NCBI RefSeq assembly: GCF_003205205.1
Contig: NZ_QJRL01000006.1
Coordinates: forward strand, 159,262 to 223,261
Direction: 5' to 3'
Length of the DNA: 64,000 nucleotides
Origin: Pseudomonas sp. LB-090624
Lineage (GTDB): Bacteria > Pseudomonadota > Gammaproteobacteria > Pseudomonadales > Pseudomonadaceae
Shown here: piece after piece, positions 8,714 to 17,470 of the stretch
Position numbering within the stretch: position 1 is the first letter of the stretch
Layout: every line of letters begins with the position of its first letter
Notes under the pieces: model-generated
The model's input: the letters and a program-made list of their open reading frames with translations, nothing else
The model's database searches: none
Told to the model about the DNA's origin: nothing
Made by a program: the position numbers and the translations under genes

Positions 8714-9378
8714 CAGCCCTTCCCGGCTTGCACACGGCCGGCGCGCAGATAGCAACGCTGCTGCAAGCGCGCCGCCAGCCGAGGGCTGTGAGTCACCATC
8801 AGCACACCGCTGCCGGCTTCGTCGACCAGTTGCAGCAACAGGCTCAACACTTCATCACTGCTGGCTTCATCGAGGCTGCCGGTGGGTTCGTCGGCCAGTA
8901 ACCAGGCCGGGCGCCCGGCCAATGCCCGGCCGATGGCGACACGTTGCTGCTGGCCACCTGACAGTTGCTCCGGGTAATGCGCGAGCAGCTGCGCCAGGCC
9001 CAGGCGGTGCGCCAGGTGAGCGACCCAGGCGGGGTCGTGCCGGTCGGCCAGCCTGGCCTGAAATGCCAGGTTGCTCCCCACGTCCAGGCTGCTGATCAGG
9101 TTGTACTGCTGAAACACCAGGCCAATGCCCTGCCGCCGCCACTGTGCCAGCGACGCCTCCGCGCGGCTGTCGAGGGCAACCCCGTCGACCATGATGCGGC
9201 CGCTGTCGGCACGGTCCAGCCCCGCTATCAGGTGCAGCAGGGTGCTTTTGCCACTGCCCGACTCGCCCATCAGGGCCAGGCTGCTGCCGCGCGGCAAGCA
9301 CAGGTCGACGCCTTGCAACACCGGCAGCGGGCCTTGGGGGGTGGGGAAGGATTTGTGGAGGTTTTCGATGGCCAGCAT
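8713..9378 (-). CDS. ABC transporter ATP-binding protein (LolD/MacB-like)
   Basis: This 221-residue ATPase has Walker [12 protein letters not shown], the Q-loop FQQYNLISSL, signature [15 protein letters not shown], Walker B WLLADEPTGSLDE and switch His VTHSPRLA. The DEPTGSLD and NLISSLDV features place it in the LolD/MacB/o228 subfamily that partners FtsX-type permeases. ATG 9378 (MLAIENLHKSF) is chosen over the start at 9414 because the family begins here. It is first in a three-gene operon with the fused permease and the AttH-like lipoprotein, all overlapping, so the complex probably works at the inner membrane on envelope cargo. Confidence 0.9.
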   Translation of the reverse strand: MLAIENLHKSFPTPQGPLPVLQGVDLCLPRGSSLALMGESGSGKSTLLHLIAGLDRADSGRIMVDGVALDSRAEASLAQWRRQGIGLVFQQYNLISSLDVGSNLAFQARLADRHDPAWVAHLAHRLGLAQLLAHYPEQLSGGQQQRVAIGRALAGRPAWLLADEPTGSLDEASSDEVLSLLLQLVDEAGSGVLMVTHSPRLAARLQQRCYLRAGRVQAGKG

Positions 9379-9567
9379 CAAGGGGCCTTGGTGGGTTGGG
9401 GATCCCTTAAGCAATAGCAGGTCAGGGCAAGCACACCTGAACGTTTATCTGATTTTGCTCATGCGCACATGATCGCCTTGGGCGCTGGCGTTCTGCGGAC
9501 AGTCGTTGCCGGGCACGCAGCGTAGTGGCAGGCACAGCCGAAGCGCTACGGGGTTGACCTCAAGGCA

Positions 9568-9577
9568 ATGGATCCAT
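9568..9577. promoter_or_regulatory. Candidate VanR operator 1
   Basis: ATGGATCCAT is a perfect 10-bp palindrome. VanR operators known from other proteobacteria centre on GGATCC with A/T flanks (ATTGGATCCAAT in Caulobacter). It is 84 bases upstream of the second, longer copy. Confidence 0.65.
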
Positions 9578-9625
9578 AGCAGTTCCGATAATCGCACAAA
9601 GATCTCATAACACGAACAAATGATG

Positions 9626-9655
9626 TTGACCCGGTCTATTTGTCATGGCTCTAAT
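9626..9655 (+). promoter_or_regulatory. Candidate sigma-70 promoter of vanA
   Basis: TTGACC (9626-9631) and TCTAAT (9650-9655) are separated by 18 bases. The -10 hexamer overlaps the left edge of operator 2, so bound VanR would block RNA polymerase. This agrees with VanR acting as a repressor relieved by vanillate. Confidence 0.55.
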
Positions 9656-9665
9656 GGATCCATTA
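9652..9665. promoter_or_regulatory. Candidate VanR operator 2
   Basis: TAATGGATCCATTA is a perfect 14-bp palindrome sharing the ATGGATCCAT core with operator 1. It overlaps the predicted -10 box and lies 30 bases before the vanA start. Confidence 0.72.
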
Positions 9666-9695
9666 AATAAAAACAAAACCCCGGAGAGCCTCCCC

Positions 9696-10763
9696 ATGTA
9701 CCCCAAAAATACCTGGTATGTCGCTTGCACCCCCGACGAGATCGCCACCAAGCCTCTGGGCCGACAGATCTGCGGCGAAAAGATCGTGTTCTTCCGCAGC
9801 CACGATAATCGCGTAGCGGCCGTGGAGGACTTCTGCCCACACCGTGGCGCGCCGTTGTCGCTGGGCTATGTCGAAGACGGCAACCTGGTCTGTGGCTACC
9901 ACGGTCTGGTCATGGGTTGCGATGGCAAGACGGTGTCGATGCCGGGCCAGCGGGTACGGGGCTTTCCTTGCAACAAGACCTTCGCTGCGGTCGAGCGCTA
10001 TGGCTTCATCTGGGTGTGGCCCGGCGACGAGGCCCAGGCCGACCCGGCGTTGATCCCGCACCTGGCATGGGCGGTGAATGATGAGTGGGCCTACAGCGGC
10101 GGGCTGTTCCACATCGGTTGCGACTATCGCCTGATGATCGACAACCTGATGGACCTGACCCACGAAACCTATGTGCACGCGTCCAGCATTGGCCAGAAGG
10201 AAATCGACGAAGCACCGCCAGTCACCACCGTTACCGGCGACGAAGTAGTTACCGCCCGGTACATGGAGAACATCATGGCCCCGCCGTTCTGGCGCATGGC
10301 GTTGCGTGGCAACGGTCTGGCCGATGATGTGCCGGTGGACCGCTGGCAGATATGCCGCTTCACCCCACCCAGCCATGTGCTGATCGAAGTGGGCGTGGCG
10401 CATGCGGGCAAGGGTGGCTACCACGCCGACGCGCAGCACAAGGCGTCGAGCATCGTGGTCGACTTCATCACCCCGGAAAGCGACACCTCGATCTGGTACT
10501 TCTGGGGCATGGCGCGCAATTTTGCAGCACACGACCAGACCCTCACCGACAACATCCGCGAGGGCCAGGGCAAGATTTTCAGCGAAGACCTGGAGATGCT
10601 CGAGCGCCAGCAACAGAACCTGCTGGCCAACCCCGAGCGCAACCTGCTGAAGCTGAACATCGATGCCGGCGGCGTGCAATCGCGCAAGGTGCTGGAGCGG
10701 ATCATCGCCAAAGAGCGCGCACCGCAGCCACAACTGATCGCCACCAGCGCCACCCCTGCCTGA
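9696..10763 (+). CDS. vanA: Vanillate O-demethylase oxygenase subunit VanA
   Basis: This 355-residue Rieske non-haem iron monooxygenase removes the methyl group of vanillate to give protocatechuate and formaldehyde, together with VanB. The N-terminal Rieske cluster ligands are CPHR (Cys47, His49) and CGYHG (Cys66, His69). The catalytic iron ligands are expected in NLMDLTHETYVHASSIG, a VanA hallmark, with a later Asp. ATG 9696 (MYPKNTWYVACTPDEIA) follows GGAGAG and matches the usual VanA N-terminus; the start at 9645 lies upstream within the promoter. It is followed by vanB after 12 bases and is under the two candidate VanR operators. Confidence 0.96.
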   Translation: MYPKNTWYVACTPDEIATKPLGRQICGEKIVFFRSHDNRVAAVEDFCPHRGAPLSLGYVEDGNLVCGYHGLVMGCDGKTVSMPGQRVRGFPCNKTFAAVERYGFIWVWPGDEAQADPALIPHLAWAVNDEWAYSGGLFHIGCDYRLMIDNLMDLTHETYVHASSIGQKEIDEAPPVTTVTGDEVVTARYMENIMAPPFWRMALRGNGLADDVPVDRWQICRFTPPSHVLIEVGVAHAGKGGYHADAQHKASSIVVDFITPESDTSIWYFWGMARNFAAHDQTLTDNIREGQGKIFSEDLEMLERQQQNLLANPERNLLKLNIDAGGVQSRKVLERIIAKERAPQPQLIATSATPA

Positions 10764-10775
10764 GGAACTGCCAAC

Positions 10776-11726
10776 ATGATCGATGCCGTAGTGGTATCCC
10801 GAAACGATGAAGCGCAGGGCATCTGCAGTTTCGAGCTGGCGGCAGCGGACGGCAGCCAGCTACCGGCGTTCAGCGCTGGCGCACACATCGACGTGCACCT
10901 GCCCAACGGGCTGGTGCGCCAGTATTCGCTGTGCAACCCCCCTGAAGAACGCCACCGCTACCTGATCGGCGTACTCAACGACCCGGCGTCGCGTGGCGGC
11001 TCACGCAGCCTGCACGAGCGGGTGCAGGCCGGCGCGCGGCTGCGCATCAGTGCACCGCGCAACCTGTTCCCGCTGGCCGAGGCCGCGCGGCGCAGCGTGC
11101 TGTTTGCCGGGGGCATCGGCATTACCCCGATCCTGTGCATGGCTGAACAGCTGAGCCACGGCGGCCATGACTTCGAGCTGCACTACTGCGCCCGCTCCAG
11201 CGAGCGTGCGGCGTTTGTCGAGCGGATGCGCAGCGCGCCGTTTGCCGATCGGCTGTTCGTGCATTTTGACGAGCAGCCGGAAACCGCGCTGGACATCGCC
11301 CAGGTACTGGGCAGCCCGCACGGTGATGTGCACCTGTATGTATGCGGGCCAGCCGGGTTCATGCAGCATGTGCTGGGCAGCGCCAAGGAGCTGGGTTGGC
11401 AAGAGGCCAACCTGCACCGCGAGTACTTTGCTGCGGCGCCAGTGGATGCACGCAACGACGGTAGCTTCTCGGTGCAGGTCAGCAGTACCGGGCAGGTATT
11501 CGAGGTGGGGGCCGACCAGACCGTGGTTCAGGTGCTGGAACAGAACGGTATCGAGATCGCCATGTCGTGCGAGCAAGGCATATGCGGCACCTGCCTGACC
11601 GGCGTGTTGCAGGGTACGCCAGACCATCGCGACCTGTTTCTTACCGAGGAGGAGCAAGCCCTGAACGATCAGTTCACGCCCTGCTGCTCACGGTCGAAAA
11701 CGCCGTTACTGGTGCTCGATATCTGA
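10776..11726 (+). CDS. vanB: Vanillate O-demethylase reductase subunit VanB
   Basis: This 316-residue reductase passes electrons from NAD(P)H through flavin and a plant-type [2Fe-2S] cluster to VanA. Domains run in order: a ferredoxin-reductase-type flavin domain (residues about 1-100, with RQYSLCNPP), a nucleotide-binding domain (FAGGIGITPIL, YVCGPAGFM), and a C-terminal ferredoxin domain. The cluster Cys residues are in CEQGICGTC and a final Cys after FTPCCS. The start follows GAGGAA at a normal spacing. It is co-transcribed with vanA and convergent with vanR. Confidence 0.96.
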   Translation: MIDAVVVSRNDEAQGICSFELAAADGSQLPAFSAGAHIDVHLPNGLVRQYSLCNPPEERHRYLIGVLNDPASRGGSRSLHERVQAGARLRISAPRNLFPLAEAARRSVLFAGGIGITPILCMAEQLSHGGHDFELHYCARSSERAAFVERMRSAPFADRLFVHFDEQPETALDIAQVLGSPHGDVHLYVCGPAGFMQHVLGSAKELGWQEANLHREYFAAAPVDARNDGSFSVQVSSTGQVFEVGADQTVVQVLEQNGIEIAMSCEQGICGTCLTGVLQGTPDHRDLFLTEEEQALNDQFTPCCSRSKTPLLVLDI

Positions 11727-11745
11727 GCCGGCTTACGAAGCCGGC
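11727..11745. terminator. Hairpin between vanB and vanR
   Basis: GCCGGCTT (11727-11734) and AAGCCGGC (11738-11745) form an 8-bp perfect stem with a 3-base loop. It starts right after the vanB stop and includes the vanR stop codon. There is no T-run, so its strength as a terminator is uncertain. Confidence 0.55.
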
Positions 11746-12446
11746 AGGATGACCTTCATGCCCGCGTCTGGCACTGCGCCGCCGAAGGTTTCGGCGTAAC
11801 GCAGGGTGGCATTGGCGTGCTCGCGCATGATCGCTTCGGCGCGGGCACCCTGGCGGTTGATCAGGGCATCGAACACCGCGTGGTGCTGCATATGGGCGAA
11901 GTTGAAGCGCCGGTATTCACGGACCAGGTCATGGCGGTCCACCGCCAGTGCAGTGACCGAAGCGAATGGCAGGTGATCGTTGCGCGCCAGCGCTACGGCG
12001 ATGGCCGGGTTGTGGCTGGCTTCGATGATCACGTGGTGAAAGCGCATGTTGAGGTCGTGGTAGGCCTGCAGGTCTTCTTCGGTGACGAAGCCCTTGTCGA
12101 ACAGTTCGTCGCCATCGACCAGGCACTGTTGCAGCGCCGTGCGTGCCTGTGCGGACAAACCACGTTCCGCAGCCTGGCGTGCAGCCAGGCCTTCCAGTAC
12201 GCCGCGCACTTCGACCGCACCCGCGATGTCATCGGCGCTGACCGAACGCACCTGAAACCCCCTGCCACCAAAACGCACCAGCAGGCCTTCCTGCTCGAGG
12301 GTACGAAACGCCATTCGCACGGGCATGCGCGAGACCCCGAACAGCTCGGCGGTGGGAACTTCCATCAGGCGCTCGCCGGCCGCCAGTTCGCCCGAGGCGA
12401 TCATCTTGCGCAACGCGACCAACACCATTTGACCGGGCTTGCTCAT
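11733..12446 (-). CDS. vanR: VanR, GntR/FadR-family repressor of vanAB
   Basis: This 237-residue regulator has an N-terminal GntR winged helix (LMEVPTAELFGVSRMPVRMA then FRTLEQEGLLVRFGGRGFQV) and a C-terminal FCD ligand domain with metal-binding His/Asp residues in AYHDLNMRFHHVIIEASHN and HHAVFDALINRQ. ATG 12446 (MSKPGQMVLVALRKM) is taken as the start; the longer frame to 12536 has no good ribosome site. Position, convergent with vanAB, and the palindromes before vanA both indicate control of vanillate demethylation. Vanillate is the expected inducer. Confidence 0.9.
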   Translation of the reverse strand: MSKPGQMVLVALRKMIASGELAAGERLMEVPTAELFGVSRMPVRMAFRTLEQEGLLVRFGGRGFQVRSVSADDIAGAVEVRGVLEGLAARQAAERGLSAQARTALQQCLVDGDELFDKGFVTEEDLQAYHDLNMRFHHVIIEASHNPAIAVALARNDHLPFASVTALAVDRHDLVREYRRFNFAHMQHHAVFDALINRQGARAEAIMREHANATLRYAETFGGAVPDAGMKVILPAS

Positions 12447-12782
12447 CCAGGCAGTTTCCAGAAACAGGAGCGGGCATCTTAGCGCAAGCCGGGGCGTTGC
12501 TGCTGATCTGTTGGGGTTGGCCAATGGAAGTTGCATGGCTTGTAAGTTGGCGAATGCGAAGACGCCCCTCTCGGCTCAGGCTAGCGACCCAGGCACTTTC
12601 AGCGCCCGGCCATGAACAAATCTTCATGATCCACCACAGCGCCCTGATCACGGGGTGCACAGCCCATGCCAGGCCACCACCACTGGGCGCTCGGCTTGAG
12701 GCTGCGGGATGTGTTGCGTAGCATCCCCCGCCCGTTCGCGCGCCCGCACGGTCATCGCGAAACCCGTCGAAAAGAGCCCCTG
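12447..12782. other. Intergenic region between vanR and the PBP2 gene
   Basis: These 336 bases separate two divergent genes and should hold both promoters. I see no ATGGATCCAT core here, so vanR autoregulation through that site is not supported. One modest hairpin (GGGATG 12706-12711 with CATCCC 12722-12727) lies before the PBP2 gene. Nothing else stands out. Confidence 0.45.
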
Positions 12783-14678
12783 ATGCCGCAACCTATCCCT
12801 CTCAAGGACCACGAAAAGGAAAAACACCTGGTCAACCGCCGGCTTCTGGCCTGCGCCGCCCTGGTGTTCAGCCTGTGTGCCGTGCTGGTGGGCCGGCTCT
12901 ATGTGCTGCAAGTGCTGCAGCACGACCAGCAGACCGCCGTGTCGGAAAACAACCGCGTGCACGTGCTACCCATCGCCCCGGAACGCGGGCTGATCTACGA
13001 CCGCAACGGCGTGGTGCTGGCCGACAACAAGCCCAGCTTCGACCTGACCATGACCCGGGAACGGGCCGGCGGCGACTCGGCCAAGGTACTCGACACCCTG
13101 ACGCAAGTACTTGGCCTGAGCGAGGACGACCGCAAGCAGTTCGACAAGGACCTGCGCCGTGGTCGCAAGCCGTTCGAGCCGGTGACCCTGATGGTGGGCC
13201 TGACTGAAGAGCAAATCGCCTTGGTGGCGGTCAACCAGTTCCGCCTGCCGGGCCTGGAGGTGGAGCCGCAGTTCATCCGCGAGTACCCGCTGGCCGAGCA
13301 TTTCGCCCACTCGGTGGGTTACGTAGGGCGCATCAACGAGAAAGAAGCCAAGGTCCTCGACAGCACCGAATACCGGGGCACGCAGTCAATCGGCAAGACC
13401 GGTATCGAACACTTCTACGAAAGCCAGCTGCATGGTCATGTGGGCTACGAAGAAGTCGAAACCAACGCCCAGGGCCGGGTGATGCGCGTGCTCAACCACA
13501 AGGACCCGACCCCAGGGCAGGACATTGTCCTGACCCTGGACGCCCACCTGCAGGTGGCTGCAGAGAAGGCCCTGGGCGACCGCCGCGGCTCGGTAGTGGT
13601 GCTGGACCCGGCCAATGGCGACGTCCTGGCGATGGTCAGCAACCCCAGCTTCGACCCGAACCTGTTCGTCAAGGGCATCAGCTTCAAGCAGTACGCCGCG
13701 CTGCGCGACTCCATCGACCGCCCGCTGTTCAACCGCGTACTGCGCGGCCTGTACGCGCCCGGCTCGACGGTAAAACCGGAAGTGGCCATCGCCGGGCTCG
13801 ACAGTGGCGTGATCACCCCGGGTAGCCGGGTATTCGACCCGGGCTACTACGAACTGCCCAACTATGCGCACAAATACCGTAACTGGAACCGTAGCGGCGA
13901 CGGCTGGGTGGACATGTACACGGCCATCATGCGCTCCAACGACACCTACTTCTACGACTTGGCGCACAAGCTGGGCATCGACCGCCTGCATGACTACATG
14001 GCCGAGTTCGGCCTCGGCCAGAAGGTGTCACTGGACATGTTCGAAGAGGCTTCCGGGCTGATGCCTTCGGCCGAGTGGAAGCGTGCCACCCGGCGCCAGG
14101 CGTGGTTCCCGGGCGAGACGCTGATCCTTGGCATTGGCCAGGGTTACATGCAGGTCACCCCCCTGCAGCTGGCACAGGCCACCAGCCTGCTGGCGAGCAA
14201 AGGCGTGTGGCACCGCCCGCACCTCGCCATGACCGTAGGTGGCGCTGCGCCGATCGACCCCCACCCGATGCCCGATATCGTGCTGCACGACAAGCATGCG
14301 TGGGACCAGGTCAGCCAGGGCATGCAGATGGTCATGCACGACCCGCGCGGCATTGCCCGTGCGGCGGCGGCCGGTGCGCAATACCGGATTGCCGGAAAGA
14401 GCGGCACCGCGCAGGTGGTGGCGATCAAGCAGGGTGAGCGTTACAACCGCGACAAGACGCTGGAACGCCACCGTGACAACGCCTTGTTCGTCGGCTTTGC
14501 CCCAGCGGACCACCCGAGCGTGGTGGTGGCGGTGATGATCGAAAACGGTGAGGCCGGCGGCCGAGTGGCCGGACCGGTGGTGCGTGAGGTGATGGATGCG
14601 TACCTGCTGGATGCGCAGGGGCATCTGAAGCCGGAGTATGCGGGCGGGGCAGCGCCTCACAGCGTGCCGCACACTTGA
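12783..14678 (+). CDS. mrdA: Penicillin-binding protein 2 (MrdA paralogue)
   Basis: This 631-residue class B PBP is a transpeptidase for cell elongation, anchored by one N-terminal TM (LLACAALVFSLCAVLVGRLY). The pedestal domain (residues about 50-240) is followed by the transpeptidase domain. The active Ser328 is in APGSTVKPEVA, the second motif is SND at 385-387, and KSGTAQV starts at 539. Canonical mrdA sits with rodA in a conserved envelope cluster; this copy is alone, between vanR and liv genes, so it is probably the second PBP2 found in P. putida-type strains. ATG 12783 is chosen because the family begins at this point; the earlier start at 12666 adds an arginine-rich leader with no sign of coding. 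Confidence 0.92.
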   Translation: MPQPIPLKDHEKEKHLVNRRLLACAALVFSLCAVLVGRLYVLQVLQHDQQTAVSENNRVHVLPIAPERGLIYDRNGVVLADNKPSFDLTMTRERAGGDSAKVLDTLTQVLGLSEDDRKQFDKDLRRGRKPFEPVTLMVGLTEEQIALVAVNQFRLPGLEVEPQFIREYPLAEHFAHSVGYVGRINEKEAKVLDSTEYRGTQSIGKTGIEHFYESQLHGHVGYEEVETNAQGRVMRVLNHKDPTPGQDIVLTLDAHLQVAAEKALGDRRGSVVVLDPANGDVLAMVSNPSFDPNLFVKGISFKQYAALRDSIDRPLFNRVLRGLYAPGSTVKPEVAIAGLDSGVITPGSRVFDPGYYELPNYAHKYRNWNRSGDGWVDMYTAIMRSNDTYFYDLAHKLGIDRLHDYMAEFGLGQKVSLDMFEEASGLMPSAEWKRATRRQAWFPGETLILGIGQGYMQVTPLQLAQATSLLASKGVWHRPHLAMTVGGAAPIDPHPMPDIVLHDKHAWDQVSQGMQMVMHDPRGIARAAAAGAQYRIAGKSGTAQVVAIKQGERYNRDKTLERHRDNALFVGFAPADHPSVVVAVMIENGEAGGRVAGPVVREVMDAYLLDAQGHLKPEYAGGAAPHSVPHT

Positions 14679-14686
14679 AATTGCCA

Positions 14687-14703
14687 GGGCTGCGCAGCAG
14701 CCC
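14687..14703. terminator. Small hairpin between convergent mrdA and livF
   Basis: GGGCTGC (14687-14693) and GCAGCCC (14697-14703) form a 7-bp perfect stem with a 3-base loop in the 51-base gap between two convergent genes. The following bases are pyrimidine-rich (CAGACTCTCTTGTC) but not a true T-run. Confidence 0.5.
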
Positions 14704-14729
14704 CAGACTCTCTTGTCATTGAGAATGGA

Positions 14730-15442
<713 letters not shown>

Positions 15443-15446
<4 letters not shown>

Positions 15447-16216
15447 GCCACTGCCTCCGCGCCGAGATAAGCCTCGATCACTCGTGGGTCCTTGCGCACG
15501 TCGGCCGGTAGGCCGTCGGCGATCTTGCGGCCAAACTCCAGCACGGTGATGTGGTCGCACAGCCCCATCACCAGCTTTACATCGTGCTCGATCAACAACA
15601 CCGTTTTGCCATCCGCCTGCATCTTGCACATCAACTGGCGCAAGCCTTCGGTTTCCGAAGCGTTCATGCCAGCCGCCGGCTCGTCGAGGGCGATCAGCTT
15701 GGGTTCGGTAGCCAGCGCCCGGGCGATTTCCAGGCGGCGCTGGTCGCCATAGGACAGGCTTTTGGCCAGCTCGCCGGCCAGGTGCCCGATACCGACGTAG
15801 TTCAGCCAGTAGCGCGCGGCCTGACGGATCTCCCGTTCTTCACGTACACAGGCCGGCGTGCGCAAAATCGCGCCAAACACGCCGCTGCGGGTGCGCACAT
15901 GGCGGCCGATCATCACGTTTTCCAAGGCGGTCATGTTGTGGAACAGGCGGATGTTCTGGAAGGTGCGGGAAATGCCCGCCTCCACCACCTTGTGCGGTTT
16001 GCTGATGCGCAGTGGCTTGCCGTCGAACATCACCCGCCCCTGCTCGGCCCGGTACAGGCCGGTGAGCACGTTGAACAGGGTGGTCTTGCCGGCGCCGTTG
16101 GGGCCCAGCAGACCACGGATCTCACCACGGCGGATGCTCAGGTCGATGCCGTGCAGGGCCTGCAGGCCACCGAAGAACTTACTGACCTGATGCAGTTCGA
16201 GAAGGATGTCGCTCAT
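15443..16216 (-). CDS. livG: Branched-chain amino acid-type ABC transporter ATPase LivG
   Basis: This 257-residue ATPase has Walker A GPNGAGKTTLFNVL, the LivG-type TFQNIRLF segment, signature LSYGDQRRLEIARAL, Walker B LIALDEPAAGMNASE and LIEHDVKLVM. ATG 16216 overlaps the livM stop (ATGA), and its own stop overlaps livF, so the three are translationally coupled. It pairs with LivF beneath the LivHM channel in the inner membrane. Confidence 0.93.
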
Positions 16217-17460
16217 GCCTTGTCCGCCTCTTTTATCGGGAGTTCGAAGGATGCTTCGCTGGCTGGAGCATGCACTGCGGTGGTGAGCGCTGCAGGCGCC
16301 GCCTCCAGCTCGGGGTCGCCATCGTGCAACTCGGCACGACGGCGGTCGGACGGCCACAGGCCTTCAGGACGGAAACGCATGACCAGGATCAGCGCCAGGC
16401 CGAACACCAGCATGCGCAGCGTCGAAGCGTCCAGCACGTTGCGCAGGATGTCGCGGCTGATGAAAGTGACGTTGTCCATCACCCACGGCTGGACCCAGTT
16501 GACCAGGTCGCGGAACAGTTCGGGCATGACCGAGAGGATCAACGCGCCCAACACCACGCCACGGATCGAGCCCATGCCACCGAGTACCACCATGGCCAGG
16601 ACCATGATCGACTCCATCAGGGTGAACGATTCGGGGCTGACAAAGCCCTGGTAGCTGGAGAACAGCACACCGGACACGCCACCGAAGGTGGCACCCATGG
16701 CAAAGGCCAGCAGCTTGAGGTTGCGCTTGTTCAAGCCCATGGCCTCGGCGGCCACTTCGTCTTCGCGCAGGGCCATCCAGGCGCGACCGATGCGCGAGAC
16801 CTCCAGACGCTTGGACAGGACGATGCAGAGGATGACGATGAACAGGAAAAACAGGTAGTAGCTGATCACGGGCGACACTTGCAGGCCGAACAGGCTCCAG
16901 CCTTGCTGCAACGACACCACTGGCGTTGTACCTGCCCCGGACGCATGCGCCCATGGCCCGAAGTCGACGTGCAGGGGGGCGATGTTGCTGATGCCCTGCG
17001 GGCCGTTGGTGAGGTTCACCGGCTGGTCCAGGTTGTTCATGAAGATGCGGATGATCTCGCCGAAGCCCAGGGTGACGATCGCCAGGTAATCACCGCGCAG
17101 CTTGAGCACCGGTGCACCGATCAGCACTCCGCAAATAGCCGCGGCGACCGCCGCCAGCGGGATGATGACCCACACCGGCCAGTCCAGCACACCGTCGACC
17201 AGGCCGGCCATGTGCAGGTGCGGCGAGGCAAGCAAGGCGTACAGGTAGGCGCCGATGGCGTAGAAGCCGATGTAGCCCATGTCGAGCAGGCCGGCGTAGC
17301 CGATGACGATATTCAGGCCCAGCGCCAACAGCACGTAGAGCATGGCAAAGCCCAGGATGCGTACCCAGGTCGGCCCGAGCATGGGGATGGCCTCGACCAG
17401 GAACGGCAAGGCGATGAAGCCGAGGATCAGCAGCAGGTACTGGCTCTTGAGGTTTTTCAT
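16213..17460 (-). CDS. livM: Liv-type ABC transporter permease LivM
   Basis: This 415-residue inner-membrane permease has about ten TM segments. It shows the LivM marks GLNIVIGYAGLLDMGYIGFYAIGAY (17 residues into this region the typical GYAGLLDMG), TLGFGEIIRI and RIGRAWMALREDEVAAEAMGLN, the last being the ATPase-coupling loop. ATG 17460 (MKNLKSQYLLLI) is preferred to 17499. It lies 10 bases after livH. Confidence 0.92.
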   Translation of the reverse strand: MKNLKSQYLLLILGFIALPFLVEAIPMLGPTWVRILGFAMLYVLLALGLNIVIGYAGLLDMGYIGFYAIGAYLYALLASPHLHMAGLVDGVLDWPVWVIIPLAAVAAAICGVLIGAPVLKLRGDYLAIVTLGFGEIIRIFMNNLDQPVNLTNGPQGISNIAPLHVDFGPWAHASGAGTTPVVSLQQGWSLFGLQVSPVISYYLFFLFIVILCIVLSKRLEVSRIGRAWMALREDEVAAEAMGLNKRNLKLLAFAMGATFGGVSGVLFSSYQGFVSPESFTLMESIMVLAMVVLGGMGSIRGVVLGALILSVMPELFRDLVNWVQPWVMDNVTFISRDILRNVLDASTLRMLVFGLALILVMRFRPEGLWPSDRRRAELHDGDPELEAAPAALTTAVHAPASEASFELPIKEADKA

Positions 17461-17470
17461 GGCTGCCTCC

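Larger units (their letters stand above)
9379..9695. other. Intergenic control region of vanA
   Basis: These 317 bases lie between the divergent ABC ATPase and vanA genes. The right half holds the vanA promoter and two palindromic operators, listed separately. In the left half (9380-9560) I see no gene or strong structure; it presumably holds the promoter of the ABC operon. Confidence 0.6.

Noticed and set aside
6305..8752. Several plus-strand frames antisense to the FtsX-type permease
   Set aside because: Gln/Arg/Pro-rich translation typical of antisense of Leu/Ala-rich membrane protein genes.
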